Assembly: GCF_000717995.1 (NCBI RefSeq)
Contig: NZ_JODM01000001.1
Coordinates: 372,001 to 436,000, forward strand
DNA: 64,000 nucleotides
From: Streptomyces violaceorubidus
GTDB taxonomy: Bacteria; Actinomycetota; Actinomycetes; Streptomycetales; Streptomycetaceae
Reading direction: 5' to 3'
The notes under the pieces are model-generated. The model was not told where the DNA came from. It searched no databases and saw only the letters and a list, made by a program, of their open reading frames with translations. Shown here in pieces: positions 48,301 to 56,972 of this stretch (positions are counted from its first letter, which is position 1; each line of letters opens with the position of its first letter). Position numbers and translations under genes: made by a program.

Positions 48301-48879
48301 GTGGGGACCGTAACGATCGGCGTGTCGATCGCGGTCCCGGAGCCTCACGGCAGCAAGCTCCAGCAGCTGCGCGCGGGCTTCGGCGACGCCGCTGCTCACG
48401 GCATCCCCACGCACGTCACCCTGCTGCCGCCGACCGAGGTCGACGGCGCGTCGCTGCCCGCCGTCGAGGCGCACCTGGCCAAGGTCGCGGCGCGCGGCCG
48501 GCCCTTCCCGATGCGGCTGTCCGGCACCGGGACCTTCCGCCCCCTCTCGCCCGTCGTCTTCGTCCAGGTGGTCGAGGGCGCGGCGGCCTGCTCCTGGCTG
48601 CAGAAGCGGGTGCGCGACGCGTCCGGCCCGGTTCCCCGCGAGCTGCAGTTCCCGTACCACCCGCACGTCACCGTGGCGCACGGCATCGACGAGGCGGCGA
48701 TGGACCGCGCCTTCGAGGAGCTGTCCGACTACGAGGCCCAGTGGCCCTGCACCGGCTTCGCGCTGTACGAGCAGGGCCCCGACGCGGTCTGGCGCAAGCT
48801 GCGCGAGTTCCCCTTCGGCAGCGCCACCGTGCCCCCGCAGGCCGGCCGCGTGGAGACCGGCTCCCTGCCCACCCGGTAG
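48301..48879 (+). CDS. 2'-5' RNA ligase / 2H phosphoesterase family protein
   Basis: This 192-residue protein has the two HxTx motifs that define the 2H superfamily: THVTLL at about residue 38 and PHVTVAHG near 121. Members hydrolyse or ligate 2'-5' phosphodiester or cyclic phosphate bonds in RNA or nucleotides. The GTG start at 48301 is chosen because AGGAG lies five to six bases upstream. It follows trpS, which may hint at a role in RNA end processing. It converges on dprE2. Confidence 0.87.
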   Translation: MGTVTIGVSIAVPEPHGSKLQQLRAGFGDAAAHGIPTHVTLLPPTEVDGASLPAVEAHLAKVAARGRPFPMRLSGTGTFRPLSPVVFVQVVEGAAACSWLQKRVRDASGPVPRELQFPYHPHVTVAHGIDEAAMDRAFEELSDYEAQWPCTGFALYEQGPDAVWRKLREFPFGSATVPPQAGRVETGSLPTR

Positions 48880-48886
48880 CCGTGCC

Positions 48887-49642
48887 TCACACCGGCAGCC
48901 GCCGGAACACGGTCCGCGGCAGGTGCCGCAGCGCCGACATCACCACCCGCAGCGCGCCCGGCACCCACACCGTCTCCGAGCGCCGCCGCAGCCCCAGCTC
49001 GATCGCCGTGGCGACCGCCTCGGGCGTCGTGGCGAGCGGCGCCTCGGCCATCCCCTCGGTCATCCGCGACCGCACGAACCCGGGCCGTACGACCATGACG
49101 TGCACGCCCGTGCCGTGCAGCGCGTCGCCCAGCCCCTGCGCGAAGGCGTCGAGGCCCGCCTTGCTGGAGCCGTAGATGAAGTTGGCGCGGCGGGCCCGCT
49201 CACCGGCCACGGAGGAGAGCACCACCAGCGAGCCGTGCCCCTGCGCCTGGAGCGAACGGGCGGCGACCAGCCCGGCCGAGACCGCGCCGGTGTAGTTGGT
49301 CTGCGCGACCCGTACGGCGTTCAGCGGCTCGCGCTCGTCGTGCGCCTGGTCGCCCAGGATGCCGAAGGCCAGCAGCACCAGGTCGATGTCGCCCTCGGCG
49401 AACACCTTGCCGAGCGCCGCCTCGTGGGACTCGGGGTCCAGCGCGTCGAAGGCGACCGTGCGCACCTCGGCGCCGAGGCCGCGCAGCTGCTCGGCGGCGG
49501 TGTCCAGGCCGGGCGAGGGGCGCCCGGCGAGCCACACCGTGCGGGTGCGGCGGGCCACCAGGCGGCGCACGGTGGCGAGCGCGATCTCGGACGTGCCGCC
49601 GAGGACGAGGAGGGACTGGGGGAGGCCGAAGGCGTCCTTCAC
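48887..49642 (-). CDS. dprE2: short-chain dehydrogenase, DprE2-like
   Basis: This 251-residue SDR has the cofactor loop VLGGTSEIALATVRRL and the catalytic Ser-Tyr-Lys set (LSSVAGERARRANFIYGSSKAG). It matches decaprenylphospho-ribose 2'-keto reductase, the second half of the mycobacterial epimerase that turns decaprenyl-phosphoryl ribose into the arabinose form. The GTG start at 49642 follows CTGGAG. It lies 35 bases downstream of the dprE1-like gene in one operon. Substrate specificity in Streptomyces is inferred. Confidence 0.88.
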   Translation of the reverse strand: MKDAFGLPQSLLVLGGTSEIALATVRRLVARRTRTVWLAGRPSPGLDTAAEQLRGLGAEVRTVAFDALDPESHEAALGKVFAEGDIDLVLLAFGILGDQAHDEREPLNAVRVAQTNYTGAVSAGLVAARSLQAQGHGSLVVLSSVAGERARRANFIYGSSKAGLDAFAQGLGDALHGTGVHVMVVRPGFVRSRMTEGMAEAPLATTPEAVATAIELGLRRRSETVWVPGALRVVMSALRHLPRTVFRRLPV

Positions 49643-49677
49643 GGCTGGCTCCAGAGATGTCGGTGGTGGCAGGGGCG

Positions 49678-51051
49678 TCACAGGGCGAGGCGGCGGGCCA
49701 GGTCGGACACGAACACCCCGCGCGGGTCCAGCTCCGCGCGCAGGGCGCGGAAGTCGTCCAGGCGGGGGTACATCGCGGCGAGCAGCTCCGGGCGCAGCCG
49801 GGAGTCCTTGGCGAGGTAGACCCGGCCGCCCGCGTCCGCGACCTCCTCGTCCAGCTCGTCCAGGAAGGCTCCGAGCCCCGGCAGGCCCGCCGGGATGTCC
49901 AGGGCCAGGGTCCAGCCCGGGACGGGGAAGGAGAGCCAGCCCGGGTCGGCCTCGCCGAAGCGCTTGAGGACGGCGAGGAAGGAGGGGCAGCGGCGGGCGG
50001 AGATGCGCCGCACGATCCGGCGCAGCGCCTCCTCCCGGCCGTGCCCGACCACGAACTGGTACTGCACGAAGCCCCCGCGGCCGTAGACCCGGTTCCAGTG
50101 CGGGACGCCGTCCAGCGGGTGGAAGAAGGTGGAGATCCGCTGGAGGCGGCCCCGGCTGCACCGGGGGGCCTTGCGGTACCAGACCTCGTTGAACAGGCCC
50201 ACCGTCGTCCGGCCCAGCAGCCCGTCCGGCACCAGGTCGGGGGCGGCCGGCAGGCGCGAGGTGCGGAAGGCCAGCGGTGAGCGCCGCACGCGGGAACGGG
50301 CGGGCAGCGCGTCCAGCGGGGCGTGGTCGCCGCGGGTGAGCACCGCGCGGCCGGTGGCCCGGCCGCGCGCGAGGAGGTCGATCCAGGCGACCGAGTAGCG
50401 GTAGCGGTGGTCGGTGGCGGTCAGCCGGGCCATCAGGTCGTCCAGGTCGCCGGCCCGTTCGGTGTCGACCGACATCAGCGCCGTCTCGACCGGCTGGAGC
50501 CGCAGCGTCGCGGTGAGGATCACCCCGGTCAGCCCCATGCCGCCCGCGGTCGCCTCGAACAGCGGTGTGCCCGGGGCGACGGTGCGGACCCGGCCGTCGG
50601 CGGTGAGCAGCTCCAGGGAGAGCACGTGCCGGGTGAAGGACCCCGACACGTGGTGGTTCTTGCCGTGGATGTCGGCGCCGATCGCCCCGCCGACCGTCAC
50701 GTAGCGGGTGCCGGGCGTCACCGGCACGAACCAGCCCAGCGGCAGCAGGACCTCCATCAGCCGGTGCAGGGAGACACCCGCGTCGCACAGCACGGTGCCG
50801 CCGGCGGCGTCGACGGCGTGCACGCGGTCCAGGGCCGTCATGTCGAGCACGGCACCCCCCGCGTTCTGCGCCGCGTCCCCGTACGCCCGCCCGAGCCCCC
50901 GCGCGATGCCGCCGCGGGCCCCGCAGTCCCGCACGGCGACGGCCGCCTCCTCGTACGTCCGCGGCCGGACGACGAGCGCCCCCGTGGGCGCCGTACGGCC
51001 CCAGCCGGTGACGGTGCTCCAGTCGGCGTCGGGAACGGTGTCGGCAGACAT
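49678..51051 (-). CDS. dprE1: FAD-dependent oxidase, DprE1-like
   Basis: This 457-residue VAO-type flavoprotein has an N-terminal FAD domain (RGLGRAYGDAAQNAGG, VGGAIGADIHGKNHHVSGSF) and a C-terminal cap. It matches decaprenylphosphoryl-ribose 2-oxidase, the first half of the epimerase. The segment after IHGKNHH with a conserved GSFTRHV corresponds to the FAD-linked histidine region of the mycobacterial enzyme (from memory). ATG 51051 is used; ATG 51081 would add 10 residues and has no ribosome-binding site. The divergent PAP2 and UbiA genes complete the pathway. Confidence 0.9.
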   Translation of the reverse strand: MSADTVPDADWSTVTGWGRTAPTGALVVRPRTYEEAAVAVRDCGARGGIARGLGRAYGDAAQNAGGAVLDMTALDRVHAVDAAGGTVLCDAGVSLHRLMEVLLPLGWFVPVTPGTRYVTVGGAIGADIHGKNHHVSGSFTRHVLSLELLTADGRVRTVAPGTPLFEATAGGMGLTGVILTATLRLQPVETALMSVDTERAGDLDDLMARLTATDHRYRYSVAWIDLLARGRATGRAVLTRGDHAPLDALPARSRVRRSPLAFRTSRLPAAPDLVPDGLLGRTTVGLFNEVWYRKAPRCSRGRLQRISTFFHPLDGVPHWNRVYGRGGFVQYQFVVGHGREEALRRIVRRISARRCPSFLAVLKRFGEADPGWLSFPVPGWTLALDIPAGLPGLGAFLDELDEEVADAGGRVYLAKDSRLRPELLAAMYPRLDDFRALRAELDPRGVFVSDLARRLAL

Positions 51052-51193
51052 GGCGGTGACCGTATCGCCCCGTCTCTCCATGTGCGGATGATTAGTTCCA
51101 AAACATTCGGAGCATCCCTGAAACGGGTGATTAATGGTATGTCGCTCCGGTGTGCTCGCCTTCGCGTGCCGCGGGCGTGGACAGTGAGTCCAC

Positions 51194-51703
51194 ATGGACG
51201 ACCTCGACGACATGGACCACCGGATCGTCAGCGCGCTCAGGGCCTGCGGAACCGACCCGCGCGTGGCCGGCGCCGCGCGCGCCCTGTCCTGGGCGGGGGA
51301 GCACGGGGCGCTGTGGCTCGCGGCGGGCCTCGCCGCGGCCGCCGTGGACGCCCCCCGGCGCACGGCCTGGCTGCGCGGCACCGCCCTCACCGCGGGCGCC
51401 CACGTCGTCAGCATGGGCGTGAAACGGGTCGTGCGCCGCCCCCGCCCCGCGCACGTCGTCCCCCTGGTGCGCACCGCGGGCCGGCACTCCTTCCCCAGCT
51501 CCCACGCCACCTCGGCGGCGGCCGCCGCCGTCGTCTTCGGCACGCTCGGGGTGCGGGCCGCCTGGCCGCTCGCGGCCGCCGTGTGCGCCTCCCGGCTGGT
51601 CGTCGGCGTCCACTACCCCTCCGACGTCGCCGCGGGCGCCGCCCTGGGCGCGCTCACGGCCCGGCTCGGCACCGGCTGGATGCGCGGAGGCACCCGTGAC
51701 TGA
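51194..51703 (+). CDS. PAP2-family membrane phosphatase
   Basis: This 169-residue membrane protein has all three phosphatase motifs: KRVVRRPRP, PSSHATS and SRLVVGVHYPSD. Position beside ubiA and dprE1/2 suggests dephosphorylation of polyprenyl-phosphoryl-5-phosphoribose, as for Rv3807c of Mycobacterium. It overlaps the ubiA start by eight bases. The ATG lacks a strong ribosome-binding site. Other lipid phosphates are possible substrates. Confidence 0.88.
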   Translation: MDDLDDMDHRIVSALRACGTDPRVAGAARALSWAGEHGALWLAAGLAAAAVDAPRRTAWLRGTALTAGAHVVSMGVKRVVRRPRPAHVVPLVRTAGRHSFPSSHATSAAAAAVVFGTLGVRAAWPLAAAVCASRLVVGVHYPSDVAAGAALGALTARLGTGWMRGGTRD

Positions 51704-52649
51704 CACCGCCGTCCTGCGTCAGCGCGCCCCCGAACAGCCGCCGCGGACCACCCCGCCGCGCCGGGCGAGACACGTCCCGGCCGGGCTGCTGCGCACCGCG
51801 CGCCCCCGTCAGTGGGTCAAGAACGTCCTGGTCGTCGCCGCCCCGGCCGCCGCCGGCGAGCTGTTCTCCACCCACGCGCTGGGCCGGCTCGCCCTGGTCT
51901 TCGTCCTGTTCACCGCCTGCGCCGCCGCCGTCTACCTGGTCAACGACGCCCGGGACGCCGAGGCCGACCGCGCCCACCCCGTCAAGCGGCACCGCCCGGT
52001 CGCCGCCGGACAGGTCCCGGTGCCGCTCGCCTACGCCGTCGGGGGCGTCCTGGGTGTCCTCGCGCCCGCCCTCGCCGCCTGGCTGTGCCCCCCGCCCGTC
52101 GCGGCCCTGCTGACCGCCTACCTCGCCATGCAACTGGCGTACTGCGTCAGCCTCAAGCACGTCCTGGTCGTCGACCTCGCCGTCGTCACCACCGGATTCC
52201 TGATGCGCGCGATGATCGGCGGGCTCGCGCTCGGCATCCCCCTGTCGCGCTGGTTCCTCATCACGACCGGCTTCGGAGCCCTGTTCATGGTCGCCGCCAA
52301 GCGGTACTCCGAAGCCGTGCAGATGGCCGGGAAGGGGGGCGCCACGCGCGCCCTGCTCACCGAGTACACCACCGGCTACCTGCGCTTCGTCTGGCAGCTC
52401 GCGGCCGGTGTCGCCGTGCTCGGCTACTGCCTGTGGGCCATGGAGGAGGGCGGCGTCCCGCACACCAGCGTGCTGCCCTGGCGCCAGCTCTCCATGGTCG
52501 CCTTCGTCCTCGCCGTGCTGCGCTACGCCGTCTTCGCCGACCGCGGCACCGCGGGCGAACCCGAGGACGTCGTGCTGCGCGACCGCGCCCTCGCGCTGAT
52601 CGGCGTGGTCTGGCTCGCGATGTACGGCCTGGCGGTGGCCAATTGGTAG
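51696..52649 (+). CDS. ubiA: UbiA-family polyprenyl-phosphate phosphoribosyltransferase
   Basis: This 317-residue membrane prenyltransferase has motif RPRQWVKNVLVVAAP and the first Asp-rich motif YLVNDARDAEADRAHP (NDxxDxxxD), then the second region YAVFADRG. It matches Rv3806c-like enzymes that make decaprenyl-phosphoryl-5-phosphoribose from PRPP and polyprenyl phosphate. Eight to nine membrane helices are expected. The GTG start overlaps the PAP2 gene. It is first in the pathway completed by PAP2, DprE1 and DprE2. Confidence 0.9.
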   Translation: MTDTAVLRQRAPEQPPRTTPPRRARHVPAGLLRTARPRQWVKNVLVVAAPAAAGELFSTHALGRLALVFVLFTACAAAVYLVNDARDAEADRAHPVKRHRPVAAGQVPVPLAYAVGGVLGVLAPALAAWLCPPPVAALLTAYLAMQLAYCVSLKHVLVVDLAVVTTGFLMRAMIGGLALGIPLSRWFLITTGFGALFMVAAKRYSEAVQMAGKGGATRALLTEYTTGYLRFVWQLAAGVAVLGYCLWAMEEGGVPHTSVLPWRQLSMVAFVLAVLRYAVFADRGTAGEPEDVVLRDRALALIGVVWLAMYGLAVANW

Positions 52650-53134
52650 CCGCCCGGCGCGAACTGCTGGGGTTCGCCTGTGTCGGTCTGCTCGCCTACG
52701 CCGTCGACCTCGGCCTCTTCACCTGCCTGCGCGGCCCGGCCGGCCTCGGTCCGCTCACCGCCAAGACGCTCTCCTTCGTCGCCGGGTGCTCGGTCGCCTA
52801 CGCGGGCAACGCGCTGGGCACCTACCGGCACACCGGTACCCGCGGCCTGCGCCCCTGCGCCGTGTTCTTCGCCGTGAACGCCGCCGGCGCCGCCGTCCAG
52901 CTGCTCTGCCTGGCCGTCAGCCACTACGGGCTCGGCCTCACCTCGCAGCACGCCGACACGGTCTCCGGCGCCGGGGTCGGCATGGTCCTGGGCACGATCC
53001 TGCGCTTCTGGGGCACAAGAACACTGGTCTTCCGGTCCGGGGCCGCCGCAGCCGGGGGCGGCGGCGGATCCGGTGGCCGGACGGGATCATGGAACGGGAC
53101 GAACGGGGGCAGGGTCGGATCATGGACTGGCTGA
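52643..53134 (+). CDS. GtrA-family membrane protein
   Basis: This 163-residue protein has four membrane segments (FACVGLLAYAVDLGLFTCL, AKTLSFVAGCSVAYAGNALG, AVFFAVNAAGAAVQLLCLAV, GVGMVLGTILRFWGTRTLVF) and the family C-terminal RFWGTRTLVF. GtrA proteins are thought to flip polyprenyl-linked sugars. It begins probably with TTG at 52643, overlapping the ubiA stop by seven bases. A Gly/Ser/Thr-rich tail follows. It fits as the translocator of the lipid-linked pentose made by the neighbouring genes. Confidence 0.82.
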   Translation: MVAARRELLGFACVGLLAYAVDLGLFTCLRGPAGLGPLTAKTLSFVAGCSVAYAGNALGTYRHTGTRGLRPCAVFFAVNAAGAAVQLLCLAVSHYGLGLTSQHADTVSGAGVGMVLGTILRFWGTRTLVFRSGAAAAGGGGGSGGRTGSWNGTNGGRVGSWTG

Positions 53135-54054
53135 AGAAGCTCCCCGTCGTGGGACCGTGGATCGCCCGCCTGATGACCACCCACGCGTGGCGCTCCTACG
53201 AGCGGCTCGACCGGGTGAAGTGGTCGCGGCTGGCCGCCGCCATGACCTTCACCAGCTTCGTCGCGCTCTTCCCGCTGCTGAGCCTGGCCGCCGCCGTGGC
53301 CGCCGCCACGCTCAGCAAGCAGCAGCAGGACAAGCTCCAGGACAAGCTCGCCGAGCAGATCCCCGGCATCTCCGACCAGCTGAACATCCAGGGCCTCGTC
53401 GACAACGCCGGCACCGTCGGGGTGATCTCCGCACTCCTGCTGCTGTTCACCGGCATGGGCTGGATCGAGGCCACCCGGGGCTGTCTGCGGGCCGTGTGGG
53501 AGCTGCCCGACGAGGAGGAGAACCCGGTCCTGCACCGGGCCAAGGACGCCGGTGTCCTCGTCGGCCTCGGCGGCGCCCTGCTGATCACCGTCGGCATCTC
53601 CACCGTCGCCTCCGCGCTGGTCGGCTGGATCATCCGCACGATCGGCCTCGCCCAGGGCGGTGTCGGCGGCGTCCTGCTCTACGTCGCCGCCTTCGCCGTC
53701 GCCGTGCTCGCCGACTTCCTGCTGCTGCTGTACGTGCTGACCCTGCTGCCCGGCGTCCAGCCCGAGCGCCGCCGCCTGGTGGTGGCCGCACTGATCGGCG
53801 CGGTCGGCTTCGAACTGCTGAAGCTGCTGCTCAGCGGCTACATCCAGGGCGTCGCGGCGAAGAGCATGTACGGCGCCTTCGGCGTCCCCGTCGCCCTGCT
53901 GCTGTGGATCAACTTCACCGCGAAACTGGTGCTGTTCTGCGCCTCCTGGACGGCGACGGGCAGCAAGGCGCAGGAACTGGGGGAGCCGGGCGACGAGGAC
54001 GTCACGGACGGGTCCGGCGACGGACCAGGTCCGGCAGCGGCCACCTCCGGTTGA
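53122..54054 (+). CDS. YihY/virulence factor BrkB family membrane protein
   Basis: This 310-residue protein with six membrane segments has family motifs SRLAAAMTFTSFVALFPLL and MGWIEATRGCLRAVWELP, and YGAFGVPVALLLWINFTAKLVLFCASW. Its function is unknown; members were once misnamed RNase BN. ATG 53122 is preceded by GGGGGCAGGG; ATG 53089 would add 11 residues. It overlaps the GtrA gene at its start. Its last 53 bases also overlap the 3' end of the convergent carboxypeptidase gene. Confidence 0.87.
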   Translation: MDWLKKLPVVGPWIARLMTTHAWRSYERLDRVKWSRLAAAMTFTSFVALFPLLSLAAAVAAATLSKQQQDKLQDKLAEQIPGISDQLNIQGLVDNAGTVGVISALLLLFTGMGWIEATRGCLRAVWELPDEEENPVLHRAKDAGVLVGLGGALLITVGISTVASALVGWIIRTIGLAQGGVGGVLLYVAAFAVAVLADFLLLLYVLTLLPGVQPERRRLVVAALIGAVGFELLKLLLSGYIQGVAAKSMYGAFGVPVALLLWINFTAKLVLFCASWTATGSKAQELGEPGDEDVTDGSGDGPGPAAATSG

Positions 54055-55276
54055 CCAGGAAGGCGCCGCCCGCGAGCAGCACCAGCACCCCCGCGGCGAT
54101 GCCGGCCGCGACCCCGACCCCTCCGGCGCCGCCCCCGGTCTGGGCGCCCGCCACCGGCTGGGTGCCCGCGACGCCCTTGCCGGTGCCGCCGGCCTCGGCC
54201 GAGGGGCTCGCCGCGGTGGCGCTCCTCGGCCCCACCAGCTCACCGACCGGCCGCGCCTTGCCGGCCGCCGCGAACCCCCAGTCGAACAGGCGGGCGGTCT
54301 CCTTGTAGACCTCGTTGTGGTCGTTCTTCGCCGGGTTCATCACGGTGACGAGCAGCACCCGGCCGCCGCGCTCGGCGACGCCCGTGAAGGTGGCGCCCGC
54401 GTTGGTGGTGTTGCCGTTCTTCACCCCCGCGATGCCCGGGTAGACCTCCACGTCGGAGTCGCCCGCCAGCAGCCGGTTGGTGTTCTGGATCTCGAAGGTC
54501 CCGCGGGACGGCTTGCCCTTCTTGTTCTTCGTGGTCTCGCCGGGGAACTTCGCGCGGACCGTCGAGGCGTACTCGCGGAAGTCCTTCTTCTGGAGCCCCG
54601 AACGGGCGAAGAGCGTCAGGTCGTACGCGGAGGAGACCTGCCCGGGCATGTCGTAGCCGTCGGGGCTGACCACGGTGGTGTCCAGGGCCTGGAGTTCGTC
54701 GGCGTGCGCGTTCATGTCCGCGACGGTCTGGCCGACGCCGCCGTTCATCGCCGACAGCACGTGCACCGCGTCGTTGCCGGACCGCAGGAAGACGCCGAGC
54801 CACAGGTCGTGGACCGTGTACGTCTCCTCCTCCTTGACGCCGACCATGCTGGACCCGGCGCCGATGCCCGCGAGGTCGGAGACCTCGACCTTGTGCTTCG
54901 TCGTCTTCGGCCACTTCGGCAGCAGCGTGTCCGCGAACAGCATCTTCAGGGTGCTCGCCGGGGCCAGCCGCCAGTGCGCGTTGTGCGCGGCCAGCACGTC
55001 GCCCGACTCGGCGTCCGCCACGATCCATGAACGGGCCGTGAGGTCCTTCGGCAGCACGGGCGCCCCGCCCGCCAGGTCCACCTGCGTGCCGGGCTTCCCG
55101 AGCCGCGCGCCGCCCACCGCCGACATCGACGCCGGGGGAGTGACCGACGGACTCGCCGACGGGCTCCCCGACGGGCTGGGGGCGGCGAGCGCGGCGGGGG
55201 AGAGGAGGGCGAGAGCGGTCAGGGCGGCGGAGGTGACCGTCAGGGATCGCCTGAGGGCCTTCTTGGGAGCGGGCAC
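54002..55276 (-). CDS. D-alanyl-D-alanine carboxypeptidase (S11 family)
   Basis: This 424-residue extracytoplasmic penicillin-binding protein has a signal sequence (LTVTSAALTALALLSPAALAA), a Pro/Ser linker and a transpeptidase-like domain. The active-site serine is in APASTLKM (SxxK) and the second motif is SGN. The third motif is KNG instead of the usual KTG. A C-terminal membrane anchor (GVGVAAGIAAGVLVLLAGGAFLV) keeps it on the surface. It trims stem peptides in peptidoglycan. The GTG start at 55276 is chosen to give a proper signal peptide, though its ribosome-binding site is weak. Its 3' end overlaps the convergent YihY gene. Confidence 0.9.
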   Translation of the reverse strand: MPAPKKALRRSLTVTSAALTALALLSPAALAAPSPSGSPSASPSVTPPASMSAVGGARLGKPGTQVDLAGGAPVLPKDLTARSWIVADAESGDVLAAHNAHWRLAPASTLKMLFADTLLPKWPKTTKHKVEVSDLAGIGAGSSMVGVKEEETYTVHDLWLGVFLRSGNDAVHVLSAMNGGVGQTVADMNAHADELQALDTTVVSPDGYDMPGQVSSAYDLTLFARSGLQKKDFREYASTVRAKFPGETTKNKKGKPSRGTFEIQNTNRLLAGDSDVEVYPGIAGVKNGNTTNAGATFTGVAERGGRVLLVTVMNPAKNDHNEVYKETARLFDWGFAAAGKARPVGELVGPRSATAASPSAEAGGTGKGVAGTQPVAGAQTGGGAGGVGVAAGIAAGVLVLLAGGAFLVNRRWPLPDLVRRRTRP

Positions 55277-55355
55277 GAGCGGAAACGTACCCCCCGCGAC
55301 CGGGTGAGTCCCACTCCGCTCCCCACCCCGCGCACGGATCCGGACGGCGTGCGGC

Positions 55356-55361
55356 GATACT
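55356..55361 (+). promoter_or_regulatory. candidate -10 of a leaderless transcript (SCO4848-family gene)
   Basis: GATACT lies six bases before the ATG, with no ribosome-binding site present, so initiation at the start codon is likely. Confidence 0.45.
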
Positions 55362-55367
55362 TGACGC

Positions 55368-55607
55368 ATGAAGCTCAGCCGCCCCGTCTCCTGGTTCCTG
55401 CTCGCGTTCGGGGTGTGGAGCTGGATCATCTGGATCACTTTCGTCAAAAACCTGGTCAAGGACGGCAGCGGACTCGCCTTCGAGGACGGCGATCCGACGG
55501 CGTACTTCTGGGTGCACCTGCTGCTCGCGATCGTCTCCTTCGTATGGGGGACGGTCATCGGGGGCATCGGGTTGCGCGGGGTGCGCGCACTGCGCCGAAC
55601 GTCATAG
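55368..55607 (+). CDS. SCO4848-family small membrane protein
   Basis: This 79-residue protein has two membrane segments (SWFLLAFGVWSWIIWITFV and WVHLLLAIVSFVWGTVIGGIG) and a basic tail. It fits the family named after S. coelicolor SCO4848. No ribosome-binding site precedes the ATG. The function is unknown. It is divergent from the carboxypeptidase gene and 54 bases before the metallophosphoesterase gene. Confidence 0.85.
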   Translation: MKLSRPVSWFLLAFGVWSWIIWITFVKNLVKDGSGLAFEDGDPTAYFWVHLLLAIVSFVWGTVIGGIGLRGVRALRRTS

Positions 55608-55661
55608 GCGACGAGGACGACACGGACGCCCCGGGCGTCACAACCGAGGGGATACGACGCC

Positions 55662-56972
55662 ATGGTGGTCGTCTTCGTGCTGGTCGCGGTGGTGATGGTG
55701 GGCGTCCTGGTGACGGCCAACTGGTACGTGTGGCGGCGCCTGTTCCGCGACACGACCCGCGCCGCGGGCTCCGTGCGCCGGATCGGCGCGGCGGTGATCG
55801 CCGGGGGCTGGCTGCTGGCGGTCGGCGCGCTGGTCGCCGAGCGCGGGGGCGCCCCCTTCTGGTTGCAGCGGGTCCTCGCCTGGCCGGGCTTCCTGTGGCT
55901 CGCCCTGTCGATCTACCTGCTGCTCGCGGTGCTCGTGGGCGAGGTCGTCCGGCCGCTGCTGCGGATCTTCCTGGAGCGCCGGGCCGCCAGGCGGCGCCCG
56001 GCGGAGGCGGAGCCCTCGGTCTCCCCGGCGGCGGACACCTCGCGCATACCGGCGGGGACGGCCCCGCCGAAGACGCCCGGCACGCCTGACGCTCCCGAGG
56101 CACCGGTCCCCGCTCCCGGGGGCGCGACCGCGAGCCCCCTCGCCCTCCCCTCCCGCCGCCTCTTCGTCTCCCGCGTCGTCGCCGGAGCCGCCGCCGCGGC
56201 GGCCGTCGGAACGGTCGGCTACGGCACGTACGGCGTGCTGAGCGGCCCGAAGGTGAAGCGGGTCACCGTGCCGCTGGCCAAGCTCCCGCGCGCGGCGCAC
56301 GGTTTCCGCATCGCGGTGGTCAGCGACATCCACCTGGGCCCGGTGCTCGGCCGGGGCTTCGCCCAGAAGGTGGTCGACACGATCAACTCCACGCAGCCCG
56401 ACCTGATCGCCGTCGTCGGCGACCTGGTCGACGGCAGCGTGAAGGACCTCGGCCCGGCCGCCGCCCCGCTCTCGCGGCTCAGGGCCCGGCACGGCGCCTA
56501 CTTCGTCACCGGCAACCACGAGTACTTCTCCGGCGCCGAGCAGTGGGTCGCCGAGGTGCGGCGGCTCGGGCTGCTCCCGCTGGAGAACGCCCGCACCGAG
56601 CTGCCCCACTTCGACCTGGCCGGCGTCAACGACGTCGCGGGCGAGGACGAGGGCCAGGGCCCCGACTACGCCAAGGCCCTCGGCGACCGGGACCGCTCCC
56701 GCGCCTGTGTGCTGCTCGCCCACCAGCCGGTGCAGATCCACGACGCCGTCGACCACGGCGTCGACCTCCAGCTCTCCGGCCACACCCACGGCGGCCAGCT
56801 CTGGCCCGGCAACCTCGTCGCGGGCGCCGCCAACCCGACGCTGGCGGGCCTGGAGCGCTACGGCGACACCCAGCTGTACGTCAGCCGCGGCGCGGGTGCC
56901 TGGGGCCCGCCCACCCGCGTGGGGGCGCCCTCGGACATCACGGTGGTCGAGCTGGCCTCCCGTCAGGCCTGA
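55662..56972 (+). CDS. membrane metallophosphoesterase
   Basis: In this 436-residue protein the N-terminus has three membrane segments, then a Pro/Ala-rich linker and a second hydrophobic stretch with a twin-Arg-like RRLFVSRVVAGAAAA. The C-terminal calcineurin-like domain has VSDIHLGP, VVGDLVDG, TGNHEY, AHQP and GHTHGGQ, the full dimetal site. It resembles YkuE/YaeI-like phosphodiesterases acting on lipid or nucleotide substrates outside the membrane. Its last 10 bases overlap the convergent TetR gene. Confidence 0.9.
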   Translation: MVVVFVLVAVVMVGVLVTANWYVWRRLFRDTTRAAGSVRRIGAAVIAGGWLLAVGALVAERGGAPFWLQRVLAWPGFLWLALSIYLLLAVLVGEVVRPLLRIFLERRAARRRPAEAEPSVSPAADTSRIPAGTAPPKTPGTPDAPEAPVPAPGGATASPLALPSRRLFVSRVVAGAAAAAAVGTVGYGTYGVLSGPKVKRVTVPLAKLPRAAHGFRIAVVSDIHLGPVLGRGFAQKVVDTINSTQPDLIAVVGDLVDGSVKDLGPAAAPLSRLRARHGAYFVTGNHEYFSGAEQWVAEVRRLGLLPLENARTELPHFDLAGVNDVAGEDEGQGPDYAKALGDRDRSRACVLLAHQPVQIHDAVDHGVDLQLSGHTHGGQLWPGNLVAGAANPTLAGLERYGDTQLYVSRGAGAWGPPTRVGAPSDITVVELASRQA

